Shown: piece by piece, positions 1 to 9,898 of the stretch
Position numbering within the stretch: position 1 is the stretch's first letter
Layout of the letters: the number at the start of each line of letters is the position of its first letter
Source of the DNA: Balaenoptera acutorostrata
Taxonomy: Eukaryota; Chordata; Mammalia; Artiodactyla; Balaenopteridae
DNA: 64,000 nucleotides
Assembly (NCBI RefSeq): GCF_949987535.1
Contig: NC_080082.1
Location: 43,401,874-43,465,873 of the forward strand
Reading direction: 5' to 3'
Program-made: the position numbers and the translations under genes
The notes under the pieces: generated by a model
The model's database searches: none
What the model was told of the DNA's origin: nothing
The model's input: the letters and a program-made list of their open reading frames with translations, nothing else

Positions 1-341
1 ACGGGTTGCATCAGCCTTGCCACATTTTCTCAACTGGCTTTAAAGAAGGGCAGTCACTTGGCAGACTTCCTTGAGTCCCTGCTTCCCAGGCTGGAAACTT
101 TGCTTTCATTCCTTTGTTAGCACATTGGGTCAGGACGGCCTTACCCCAAGGATTCAGGGATGTGCAGCCCGATTACTTTAGATCAGCCCTTCTGGCTCTT
201 TCATGGCTGAAACCAACTGGGAAAAGAGCCGTTCTAAGCTGGGGACCATGGTGTCTTACCCTAGTCTACACAGAAACAGCACTCTGAGGGAGAGGAGTTG
301 CTGGTGTTTGGTAGCACAATCTCCTATTCTGAAGAGAAACA

Positions 342-358
342 TTTGGTTGTAAGCGGGT
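342..358 (+). other. Broken CENP-B box, class G (TTCG to TTGG)
   Basis: TTTGGTTGTAAGCGGGT has G at essential position 4. It is found once per HOR unit, at 342, 10993 and 42984, always in the second monomer after the K' box. The K'-G pair is therefore a convenient marker of the unit boundary. Confidence 0.8.
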
Positions 359-692
359 TGCAGCAGCCTTGTCACATTTTCTCAACTGGCTTTAAAGAAG
401 GGCAGTCAGGTGGCAGACTTACTCGAGGCCCTGCTTCCCAGGCTGGAAATTTTAGTTTCATTCCTTAGTTAGCACATTGGCTCAGGACGGCCTTACACCA
501 AGGATTCAGAGATGTGAAGCCCGATTACTTGAGATCAGCCCTTCCGGCTCTTTCATGGATGAAACCACCTGGGAAAAGAGCCGTTCTTAGCTGGGAACAT
601 GGTGTCTTACCCTAATCTACACAGAAACAGCACTCTGAGGGAGAGGAGCTGCTGGTGTTTGGTAGCACAATGTCCTATTCTGAAAAGAAACA

Positions 693-709
693 TTTCGTTG
701 TAAGCGGGT
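693..709 (+). other. CENP-B box, intact-core class F (first complete example of 103)
   Basis: The site TTTCGTTGTAAGCGGGT fits NTTCGNNNNANNCGGGN at all nine essential positions. It differs from the full consensus YTTCGTTGGAARCGGGA at positions 9 (G to T) and 17 (A to T). Intact starts: 693, 1082, 1472, 2565, 3267, 3657, 4009, 4750, 5804, 6933, 7323, 8416, 9158, 9509, 9899, 10251, 11344, 11733, 12123, 12827, 13529, 13919, 14271, 15012, 16066, 16844, 17234, 17586, 18328, 19030, 19420, 19771, 20549, 20939, 22032, 22774, 23476, 23866, 24218, 24920, 25698, 26088, 26440, 27182, 27884, 28274, 28625, 29403, 29793, 30886, 31628, 32330, 32720, 33072, 34867, 35256, 36349, 37091, 38182, 38572, 38924, 39666, 40017, then 40 more at +31,991 from each site between 8416 and 31628 (40407 to 63619). 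CENP-B, a transposase-derived centromere protein, would bind here; binding is inference. Confidence 0.85.
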
Positions 710-1823
710 TGCATCAGCCTTGCCTCATTTTCCCAAGTGGCTATAAAGGAGGGCAGTCAGTAGGCCTCACCCTTCAAGCCCACTCCAATTTCCTAGAGAA
801 AACACTAGGTCACGGTGTGCTTTCCTGTGGCAAGTAAACTTTGCTTTCATTCCTTAGGGGGCACTTTGGCTCAGAACTGCGCTACCCCAAGAATTCAGGA
901 ATGTTCATCCCGATTGTTTGAGAACAGCTTTTCTGGCTCTTTCATGGATGAAACCAACTGGGAAAAGAGCCGTTCTAAGCTGGGGACCATGGTGTCTTTC
1001 CCTAGTCTACACAGAAACAGCACTCTGAGTGAAACGAGCTGCTGGCATTTGGTAGCAAATCTCCTATTCTGAAGAGAAACATTTCGTTGTAAGCGGGTTG
1101 TATCAGCCTTGCCACGTTTTCTCAACTGGGTATAAAGGAGGGCAGTCAGTAGTCCTCACCCTTCAAACCTACTCCAATTTCATAGAGGAAACACCAAGCC
1201 TCGGTATGGTGTCCTGTGGCAAGGAAACTTTGCTTTCATTCCTTAGGTGGCACATTGGCTCAGAACTGCCCTACCCCAAGGATTCAGGGATGTGCAGCCC
1301 GATTACTTGAGATCAGCCCTTCTGGCTCTTTCATGGCTGAAACCAACTGGGAAAAGAGCCATTCTAAGCTGGGGACCATGGTGTCTTACCCTAATCTACA
1401 CAGAAACAGCACTCTGAGGGAGAGGAGCTGCTGGTGTTTGGTAGCACCATCTCCTATTCTGAAGAGAAACATTTCGTTGTAAGCGGGTTGCATCAGCCTT
1501 GTCACATTTTCTCAACTGGCTTTAAAGAAGGGCAGTCAGGTGGCAGACTTACTTGAGGCCCTGCTTCCCAGGCTGGAAATTTTACTTTCATTCCTTAGTT
1601 AGCACATTGGTTCAGGACGGCCTTACCCCAAGGATTCAGGGATGTGCAGCCTGATTACTTGAGATCAGCCCTTCCGGCTCTTTCATGGATGAAACCACCT
1701 GGGAAAAGAGCCGTTCTTAGCTGGGGACCATGGTGTCTTTCCCTAGTCTACACAGAAACAGCACTCTGAATGAAACGAGATGCTGGCGTTTGGTAGCAAA
1801 ATCTCCTATTCTGAAGAGAAACA

Positions 1824-1840
1824 TTTCCTTGTAAGCGGGT
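1824..1840 (+). other. Broken CENP-B box, class C (TTCG to TTCC)
   Basis: TTTCCTTGTAAGCGGGT loses the essential G at position 5. It always opens an L2 monomer. Starts: 1824, 4361, 6544, 7675, 14623, 16455, 20160, 21291, 25309, 29014, 30145, 33424, 35608, 37793, 46614, 48446, 52151, 53282, 57300, 61005, 62136. The copy at 14623 also has CGGG changed to TGGG. Confidence 0.8.
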
Positions 1841-2212
1841 TGCCTCAGCCTTGCCTCATTTTCACAAGTGGCTATAAAGGAGGGCAGTCAGTAGGCCTCA
1901 CCCTTCAAGCCCACTCCAATTTCCTAGAGAAAACACCAGGCCTCGGTGTGCTTTCCTGTGGCAAGTAAACTTTGCTTTCATTCCTTACGGGGCACTTTGG
2001 CTCAGAACAGCCCTACCCCAAGGATTCAGGAATGTTCAGCCCGATTGTTTGAGAACAGCTTTTCTGGTTCTTTCATGGATGAAACCAACTGGGAAAAGAG
2101 CCGTTCTAAGCTGGGCACCATGGTGTCTTACCCTAGTCTAACAGAAACAGCACTCTGAGGGAGACGAGCTGCTGGCGTTTGGTAGCAAAATCTCCTATTC
2201 TGAAGAGAAACA
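1824..2212 (+). repeat. Representative long monomer, type L2, 389 bp
   Basis: In this copy it starts with a broken C-class box (1824-1840). It is diagnosed by CCTTGCCTCATTTTCACAAG, then TATAAAGG at 1873-1880, and an internal block with GTAGGCCTCACCC, CACTCCAATTTCCTAGAG and GTGTGCTTTCCTGTGG. Its rear half has GGAATGTTCA and CCCGATTGTTTGAGAAC where S has GGGATGTGCA and CCCGATTACTTGAGATC. L2 is therefore distinct along most of its length. A sub-form with GAAATGCCC and GTATGAGAATAG always leads to the M-class box (for example 8416-8805). Confidence 0.9.
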
Positions 2213-2229
2213 TTTCTTTGCAAGCGGGT
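2213..2229 (+). other. Broken CENP-B box, class K (TTCG to TTCT)
   Basis: TTTCTTTGCAAGCGGGT has T at essential position 5. It opens S monomers. Starts: 2213, 5102, 12475, 15364, 34165, 44466, 47355. The K' form with AAACGGGT is at 10641 and 42632, and its last bases are at 1-6. Because the usual in-frame TAA of the box becomes CAA, reading frames run through it, which explains the longest spurious frames. Confidence 0.8.
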
Positions 2230-2564
2230 TGCATCAGCCTTGCCACATTTTCTCAACTGGCTTTAAAGAAGGGCAGTCAGTTGGCAGACTTCCTTGAGTC
2301 CCTGCTTCCCAGGCTGGAAACTTTGCTTTCATTCCTTGGTTAGCACATTGGGTCAGGACGGCCTTACCCCAAGGATTCAGGGATGTGCAGCCCGATTACT
2401 TGAGATCAGCCCTTCTGGCTCTTTCATGGCTGAAACCAACTGGGAACAGAGCCGTTCTAAGCTGGGGACCATGGTGTCTTACCCTAGTCTACACAGAAAC
2501 AGCACTCTGAGGGAGAGGAGCTGCTGGTGTTTGGTAGCACAGTCTCCTATTCTGAAAAGAAACA
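2213..2564 (+). repeat. Representative short (S) monomer, 352 bp
   Basis: Landmarks in order: the box at 2213-2229 (a broken K form in this copy); TTTAAAGA at 2263-2270; the S-specific block with GGCAGACTTCCTTGAG and CTTCCCAGGCTGG; the shared CTTTGCTTTCATTCCTT tract; CCCCAAGGATTCAGGGATG; TGCAGCCCGATTACTTGAG; CTCTTTCATGGCTGAAACC; an NcoI site CCATGG in GGACCATGGTG; CTACACAGAAACAGCACTC; GGTAGCAC, then CTCCTATTCTGAAAAGAAACA leading into the next box. Most monomers keep the CCATGG site; exceptions include GGAACATGG near 597 and GGATCATGG near 24121. No reading frame stays open beyond about 130 codons. Confidence 0.9.
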
Positions 2565-2915
2565 TTTCGTTGTAAGCGGGTTGCCTCAGCCTTGTCACAT
2601 TTTCTCAACTGGCTTTAAAGAAGGGCAGTCAGGTGGCAGACTTACTTGAGGCCCTGCTTCCCAGGCTCGAAACTTTGCTTTCATTCCTTAGGTGGCACAT
2701 TGGCTCAGGACTGCCTTACCCCAAGGATTCAGTTATGTGCAGCCCGATTACTTGAGATCAGCCCTTCAGGCTCTTTCATGGCTGAAACCAACTGGGAAAA
2801 GTGCCGTTCTAAGCAGGGGACCATGGTGTCTTTCCCTAGTCTACACAGAAACAGCGCTCTGAGGGAAACGACCTGCTGGCATTTGGTAGCAAAATCTGCT
2901 ATGTGAAGAGAAACA

Positions 2916-2932
2916 TTTCGCTGTAAGTGGGT
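2916..2932 (+). other. Broken CENP-B box, class T (CGGG to TGGG)
   Basis: TTTCGCTGTAAGTGGGT keeps TTCG but has T at essential position 13, the change expected from CpG deamination. It opens S monomers. Starts: 2916, 6192, 8064, 13178, 18679, 21680, 23125, 24569, 27533, 30534, 31979, 35997, 37442, 45169, 50670, 53671, 55116, 56560, 59524, 62525, 63970. A further decayed form T' (TTTCGCTGTAAGTTAGT) is at 5453, 15715, 34516 and 47706. Confidence 0.8.
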
Positions 2933-3266
2933 TGCATCAGCCTTGCTACATTTTCTCAACTGGCTTTAAAGTAGGGTAGTCATTTGGCAAACTTATTTGA
3001 GGCCCTGCTTCCCAGGCTGGAAATTTTGCTTTCATTCCTTAGGTAGCACATTGGCTCAGGACGGCCTTACCCCAAGGATTCAGGGATGTGCAGCCCGATT
3101 ACTTGAGATCAGCCCTTCTGGCTCTTTCATGGATGAAACCAACTGGGAAAAGAGCCGTTCTATGCTGGGGACCATGGTGTCTTTCCCTAGTCTACACAGA
3201 AACAGCACTCTGAGTGAAACGAGCTGCTGGCATTTGGTAGCAAATCTCCTATTCTGAAGAGAAACA

Positions 3267-3656
3267 TTTCGTTGTAAGCGGGTTGTATCAGCCTTGCCAC
3301 GTTTTCTCAACTGGGTATAAAGGAGGGCAGTCAGTAGTCCTCACCCTTCAAACCTACTCCAATTTCATAGAGGAAACACCAAGCCTCGGTATGGTGTCCT
3401 GTGGCAAGGAAACTTTGCTTTCATTCCTTAGGTGGCACATTGGCTCAGAACTGCCCTACCCCAAGGATTCAGGGATGTGCAGCCCGATTACTTGAGATCA
3501 GCCCTTCTGGCTCTTTCATGGCTGAAACCAACTGGGAAAAGAGCCGTTCTAAGCTGGGGACCATGGTGTCTTACCCTAGTCTACACAGAAACAGCACTCT
3601 GAGGGAGAGGAGCTGCTGGTGTTTGGTAGCACCATCTCCTATTCTGAAGAGAAACA
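3267..3656 (+). repeat. Representative long monomer, type L1, 390 bp
   Basis: It starts with an intact box (3267-3283) followed by TATCAGCCTTGCCACG, which is diagnostic of L1. TATAAAGG lies at 3316-3323, where S monomers have TTTAAAGA. The internal block, roughly from 3330 to the CTTTGCTTTCATTCC tract, includes CCTCACCCTTCAAACC, TTTCATAGAGGAAACACC and TCCTGTGGCAAGG. It is about 38 bp longer than the S block, to which I see little similarity. The rear half is like S. A sub-form (for example 5804, 16066, 19771) has CTCCAACTGCC or CTCAAACTGCC and is 388-389 bp. Confidence 0.9.
3316..3323 (+). promoter_or_regulatory. TATA-box-like TATAAAGG in long monomers (example)
   Basis: TATAAAGG in a GC-flanked context (CTGGGTATAAAGGAGGGC) lies 49 bp after the box start in L1, and likewise in L2 (1873-1880). 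The corresponding site in S monomers is TTTAAAGA. A variant TATAAAAG occurs in the L2 monomers starting at 17586, 26440, 38924, 49577 and 58431. The motif is short and may mean nothing; a role in centromeric transcription is speculative. Confidence 0.3.
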
Positions 3657-6600
3657 TTTCGTTGTAAGCGGGTTGCATCAGCCTTGTCACATTTTCTCAA
3701 CTGGCTTTAAAGAAGGGCAGTCACTTGGCAGACTTCCTTGAGTTCCTGCTTCCCAGGCTGGAAACTTTGCTTTCATTCCTTAGTTAGCACATTGGGTCAG
3801 GACGGCTTTACCCCAAGGATTCAGGGATGTGCAGCCCGATTACTTGAGATCACCCCTTCTGGCTCTTTCATGGCTGAAACCAACTGGGAAAAGAGCCGTT
3901 CTAAGCTGGGGACCATGGTGTCTTACCCTAGTCTACACAGAAACAGCACTCTGAGGGAGAGGAGTTGCTGGTGTTTGGTAGCACAATCTCCTATTCTGAA
4001 GAGAAACATTTCGTTGTAAGCGGGTTGCATCAGCCTTGTCACATTTTCTCAACTGGCTTTAAAGAAGGGCAGTCAGGTGGCAGACTTACTCGAGGCCCTG
4101 CTTCCCAGGCTGGAAATTTTACTTTCATTCCTTAGTTAGCACATTGGCTCAGGACGGCCTTACCCCAAGGATTCAGGGATTTGCAGCCCGATTACTTGAG
4201 ATCAGCCCTTCCGGCTCTTTCATGGATGAAACCACCTGGGAAAAGAGCCGTTCTTAGCTGGGGACCATGGTGTCTTTCCCTAGTCTACACAGAAACAGCA
4301 CTCTGAGGGAAACGAGATGCTGGCGTTTGGTAGCAAAATCTCCTATTCTGAAGAGAAACATTTCCTTGTAAGCGGGTTGCCTCAGCCTTGCCTCATTTTC
4401 ACAAGTGGCTATAAAGGAGGGCAGTCAGTAGGCCTCACCCTTTAAGCCCACTCCAATTTCCTAGAGAAAACACAAGGCCACGGTGTGCTTTCTTGTGGCA
4501 AGTAAACTTTGCTTTCATTCCTTACGGGGCACTTTGGCTCAGAACTGCCCTACCCCAAGGATTCAGGAATGTTCATCCCGATTGTTTCAGAACAGCTTTT
4601 CTAGCTCTTTCATGGATGAAACCAACTGGGAAAAGAGCCGTTCTAAGCTGGGCACCATGGTGTCTTACCCTGGTCTAACAGAAACAGCACTCTGAGGGAG
4701 ACGAGCTGCTGGCGTTTGGTAGCAAAATCTCCTATTCTGAAGAGAACCATTTCGTTGTAAGCGGGTTGCATCAGCCTTGTCACATTTTCTGAACTGGCTT
4801 TAAAGAAGGGCCGTCAGTTGGCAGACTTCCTTGAGTCCCTGCGTCCCAGGCTGGAAACTTTGCTTTCATTCCTTAGTTAGCACATTGGCTCAGGACGGCC
4901 TTACCCCAAGGATTCAGGGATGTGCAGCCCGATTATTTGAGATCAGCCCTTCTGGCTCTTTCATGGATGAAACCAACTGGGAAAAGAGCCGTTCTAAGTT
5001 GGGGACCATGGTGTCTTTCCCTAGTCTACACAGAAACAGCACTCTGAGGGAGAGGAGCTGCTGGCGTTTGGTAGCAAAATCTCCTATTCTGAAGAGAAAC
5101 ATTTCTTTGCAAGCGGGTTGCAACAGCCTTGCCACATTTTCTCAACTGGCTTTAAAGGAGGGCAGTCAATTGGCAAACTTCCTTGAGGCCCTGCTTCCCA
5201 GGCTGTAAAATTTGCTTTCATTCCTTAGTTGGCACATTGGCTCAGGACTGCCTTACCCCAAAGATTCAGGGATGTGCAGCCCGATTACTTGAGATCAGCC
5301 CTTCAGGCTCTTTCATGGCTGAAACCAACTGGGAAAAGTGCCGTTCTAAGCAGGGGACCATGGTGTCTTTCCCTACTCTACACAGAAACAGCGCTCTGAG
5401 GTAAACGAGCTGCTGGCATTTGGTAGCAAAATCTGCTATGTGAAGAGAAACCTTTCGCTGTAAGTTAGTTGCATCAGCCTTGCTACATTTTCTCAACTGG
5501 CTTTAAAGTAGGGTAGTCATTTGGCAAACTTATTTGAGGCCCTGCTTCCCAGGCTGGAAATTTTGCTTTCATTCCTTAGGTAGCACATTGGCTCAGGACG
5601 GCCTTACCCCAAGGATTCAGGGATGTGCAGCCCGATTACTTGCGATCAGCCCTTCTGGCTCTTTCATGGATGAAACCAACTGGGAAAAGAGCCGTTCTAA
5701 GCTGGGGACCATGGTGTCTTTCCCTAGTCTGCACAGAAACAGCACTCTGAGTGAAACGAGCTGCTGGCATTTGGTAGCAAATCTCCTATTCTGAAGAGAA
5801 ACATTTCGTTGTAAGCGGGTTGTATCAGCCTTGCCACGTTTTCTCAACTGGGTATAAAGGAGGGCAGTCAGTAGTCCTCACCCTTCAAACCTACTCCAAT
5901 TTCATAGAGGAAACACCAAGCCTCGGTATGGTCTCCTGTGGCAAGGAAACTTTGCTTTCATTCCTTAGGTGGCACATTGGCTCCAACTGCCCTAACCCAA
6001 GGATTCAGGGATGTGCATCCCGATTATTTGAGATCAGCCCTTTTGGCTCTTTCATGGATGAAACCAACTGGGAAAAGAGCCGTTCTAAGCTGGGGCCCAT
6101 GGTGTCTTTCCCTAGTCTACACAGAAACAGCGCTCTGAGGGAAACGAGATGCTGGCATTTGGTAGCAAAATCTGCTATGTGAAGAGAAACATTTCGCTGT
6201 AAGTGGGTTGCATCAGCCTTGCTACATTTTCTCAACTGGCTTTAAAGTAGGGTAGTCATTTGGCAAACTTATTTGAGGCCCTGCTTTCCAGGCTGGAAAT
6301 TTTGCTTTCATTCCTTAGGTAGCACATTGGCTCAGGACGGCCTTACCCCAAGGATTCAGGGATGTGCAGCCCGATTACTTGAGATCAGCCCTTCTGGCTC
6401 TTTCATGGATGAAACCAACTGGGAAAAGAGCCGTTCTAAGCTGGGGCCCATGGTGTCTTTCCCTAGTCTACACAGAAAGAGCGCTCTGAGTGAAACGAGA
6501 TGCTGACGTTTGGTAGCAAAATCTCCTATTCTGAAGAGAAACATTTCCTTGTAAGCGGGTTGCCTCAGCCTTGCCTCATTTTCACAAGTGGCTATAAAGG

Positions 6601-8415
6601 AGGGCAGTCAGTAGGCCTCACCCTTCAAGCCCACACCAATTTCCTAGAGAAAACACCAGGCCACGGTGTGCTTTCCTGTGGCAAGTAAACTTTGCTTTCA
6701 TTCCTTAGGGGGCACTTTGGCTCAGAACTGCCCTACCCCAAGGATTCAGGAATGTTCATCCCGATTGTTTGAGAACAGCTTTTCTAGCTCTTTCATGGAT
6801 GAAACCAACTGGGAAAAGAGCCGTTCTAAGCTGGGCACCATGGTGTCTTACCCTGGTCTAACAGAAACAGCACTCTGAGGGAGACGAGCTGCTGGCGTTT
6901 GGTAGCAAAATCTCCTATTCTGAAGAGAAACATTTCGTTGTAAGCGGGTTGTATCAGCCTTGCCACGTTTTCTCAACTGGGTATAAAGGAGGGCAGTCAG
7001 TAGTCCTCACCCTTCAAACCTACTCCAATTTCATAGAGGAAACACCAAGCCTCGGTATGGTCTCCTGTGGCAAGGAAACTTTGCTTTCATTCCTTAGGTG
7101 GCACATTGGCTCAGAACTGCCCTACCCCAAGGATTCAGGGATGTGCAGCCCGATTACTTGAGATCAGCCCTTCTGGCTCTTTCATGGCTGAAACCAACTG
7201 GGAAAAGAGCCGTTCTAAGATGGGGACCATGGTGTCTTACCCTAGTCTACACAGAAACAGCACTCTGAGGGAGAGGAGCTGCTGGTGTTTGGTAGCACCA
7301 TCTCCTATTCTGAAGAGAAACATTTCGTTGTAAGCGGGTTGCATCAGCTTTGTCACATTTTCTCAACTGGCTTTAAAGAAGGGCAGTGAGGTGGGAGACT
7401 TAGTTGAGGCCCTGCTTCCCAGGCTGGAAATTTTACTTTCATTCCTTAGTTAGCACATTGGCTCAGGACGGCCTTACCCCAAGGATTCAGGGATGTGCAG
7501 CCCGATTACTTGAGATCAGCCCTTCTGGCTCTTTCATGGATGAAACCAACTGGGAAAAGAGCCGTTCTAAGCTGGGGACCATGGTGTCTTTCCCTAGTCT
7601 ACACAGAAACAGCACTCTGAGTGAAACGAGATGCTGGCGTTTGGTAGCAAAATCTCCTATTCTGAAGAGAAACATTTCCTTGTAAGCGGGTTGCCTCAGC
7701 CTTGCCTCATTTTCACAAGTGGCTATAAAGGAGGGCAGTCAGTAGGCCTCACCCTTCAAGCCGACTCCAATTTCCTAGAGAAAACACCAGGCCACGGTGT
7801 GCTTTCCTGTGGCAAGTAAACTTTGCTTTCATTCCTTACGGGGCACTTTGGCTCAGAACTGCCCTACCCCAAGGATTCAGGAATGTTCAGCCCGATTGTT
7901 TGAGAACAGCTTTTCTAGCTCTTTCATGGATGAAACCAACTGGGAAAAGTGCCGTTCTAAGCAGGGGACCATGGTGTCTTTCCCTAGTCTACACAGAAAC
8001 AGCGCTCTGAGGGAAACGAGATGCTGGCATTTGGTAGCAAAATCTGCTATGTGAAGAGAAACATTTCGCTGTAAGTGGGTTGCATCAGCCTTGCTACATT
8101 TTCTCAACTGGCTTTAAAGTAGGGTAGTCATTTGGCAAACTTATTTGAGGCCCTGCTTTCCAGGCTGGAAATTTTGCTTTCATTCCTTAGGTAGCACATT
8201 GGCTCAGGACGGCCTTACCCCAAGGATTCAGGGATGTGCAGCCCGATTACTTGAGATCAGCCCTTCTGGCTCTTTCATGGATGAAACCAACTGGGAAAAG
8301 AGCCGTTCTAAGCTGGGGCCCATGGTGTCTTTCCCTAATCTACACAGAAAGAGCGCTCTGAGTGAAACGAGATGCTGACGTTTGGTAGCAAAATCTCCTA
8401 TTCTGAAGAGAAACA

Positions 8416-9898
8416 TTTCGTTGTAAGCGGGTTGCATCAGCCTTGCCTCATTTTCACAAGTGGCTATAAAGGAGGGCAGTCAGTAGGCCTCACCCTTGAA
8501 GCCCACTCCAATTTCCTAGAGAAAACACCAGGCCTCGGTGTGCTTTCCTGTGGCAAGTAAACTTTGCTTTCATTCCTTAGGGGGCACTTTGGCTCAGAAA
8601 TGCCCTACCCCAAGGATTCAGGAATGTTCAGCCCGATTGTATGAGAATAGCTTTTCTGGCACTTTCATGGATGAAACCAACTGGGAAAAGAGCCGTTCTA
8701 AGCTGGGGACCATGGTGTCTTACCCTAGTCTACACAGAAACAGCACTCTGAGGGAGAGGAGCTGCTGGCGTTTGGTAGCACAATCTCCTATTCTGAAGAG
8801 AAATATTTCGTTGTAAGTGGGAGGCATCAGCCTTGCCACATTTTCTCAACTGGCTTTAAAGAAGGGCAGTCAGTTGGCAGACTTCCTTGAGGCCCTGCTT
8901 CCTAGGCTGTAAACTTTGCTTTCATTCCTTAGTTGGCACATTGGCTCAGGACTGCCTTACCCCAAAGATTCAGGGATGTGCAGCCCTATTAGTTGAGATC
9001 AGCCCTTCTGGCTCTTTCATGGATGAAACCAACTGGGAACAGAGCCGTTCTAAGTTGGGGACCATGGTGTCTTACCCTAGTCTACACAGAAACAGCACTC
9101 TGAGGGAGAGGAGCTGCTGGTGTTTGGTAGCACAGTCTCCTATTCTGAAAAGAAACATTTCGTTGTAAGCGGGTTGCCTCAGCCTTGTCACATTTTCTCA
9201 ACTGGCTTTAAAGAAGGGCAGTCAGGTGGCAGACTTACTTGAGGCCCTGCTTCCCAGGCTCGAAACTTTGCTTTCATTCCTTAGGTGGCACATTGGCTCA
9301 GGACTGCCTTACCCCAAGGATTCAGTTATGTGCAGCCCGATTACTTGAGATCAGCCCTTCTGGCTCTTTCATGGATGAAACCAACTGGGAAAAGAGCCGT
9401 TCTATGCTGGGGACCATGGTGTCTTTCCCTAGTCTACACAGAAACAGCACTCTGAGTGAAACGAGCTGCTGGCATTTGGTAGCAAATCTCCTATTCTGAA
9501 GAGAAACATTTCGTTGTAAGCGGGTTGTATCAGCCTTGCCACGTTTTCTCAACTGGGTATAAAGGAGGGCAGTCAGTAGTCCTCACCCTTCAAAGCTACT
9601 CCAATTTCATAGAGGAAACACCAAGCCTCGGTATGGTCTCCTGTGGCAAGGAAACTTTGCTTTCATTCCTTAGGTGGCACATTGGCTCAGAACTGCCCTA
9701 CCCCAAGGATTCAGGGATGTGCAGCCCGATTACTTGAGATCAGCCCTTCTGGCTCTTTCATGGCTGAAACCAACTGGGAAAAGAGCCGTTCTAAGATGGG
9801 GACCATGGTGTCTTACCCTAGTCTACACAGAAACAGCACTCTGAGGGAGAGGAGCTGCTGGTGTTTGGTAGCACCATCTCCTATTCTGAAGAGAAACA
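8416..9898 (+). repeat. 4-monomer block (1,483 bp), upstream occurrence
   Basis: Four monomers (long, short, short, long: 390+352+351+390) with boxes at 8416 F, 8806 M, 9158 F, 9509 F. The same four occur back to back at 38924-40406 and 40407-41889. The third monomer is a chimera: its front matches 18328-type sequence (CTCGAAAC, CAGTTATGTG) and its back matches 18679-type sequence (TTCTATGCTGG). Confidence 0.8.
8806..8822 (+). other. Broken CENP-B box, class M (CGGG to TGGG, ending A)
   Basis: TTTCGTTGTAAGTGGGA has T at essential position 13 but the consensus A at position 17, unlike class F. It is preceded by AAATA instead of AAACA. It opens S monomers whose next bases are GGCATCAG. Starts: 8806, 17976, 22422, 26830, 31276, 36739, 39314, 40797, 49967, 54413, 58821, 63267. 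One base change (T to C at position 13) separates it from an intact core. Confidence 0.8.

Larger units (their letters stand above)
1..5803 (+). repeat. Monomer map: head of the 29-mer unit
   Basis: Box starts with class (F = intact core; other letters are broken forms described under the box features): partial K' at 1, 342 G, 693 F, 1082 F, 1472 F, 1824 C, 2213 K, 2565 F, 2916 T, 3267 F, 3657 F, 4009 F, 4361 C, 4750 F, 5102 K, 5453 T'. Long monomers start at 693, 1082, 1824, 3267 and 4361; the rest are short. The long monomer at 1824-2212 is absent from both 87-mer copies, where the corresponding junction is at 12475 and 44466. Confidence 0.85.

Noticed and set aside
2300..2350. Splice-acceptor-like TTTGCTTTCATTCCTTAG and donor-like GTAAG in each monomer
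   Set aside because: They match splice consensus loosely, but there are no credible exons and such motifs are expected by chance in a repeated sequence.
2390..2404. Opposite-strand CENP-B-like half site in CCCGATTACTTGAGA, about half a monomer from the main box
   Set aside because: Its reverse complement keeps CGGG and the central A, but only one of four bases of TTCG. Six of nine essential positions is too weak, although its mid-monomer spacing is curious.
2213..2564. Monomer as an ancient dimer of about 176-bp halves
   Set aside because: Short echoes such as CAACTGG and CTTGAG occur twice but at inconsistent spacings (183 and 106 bp). No convincing half-to-half alignment could be made by eye.
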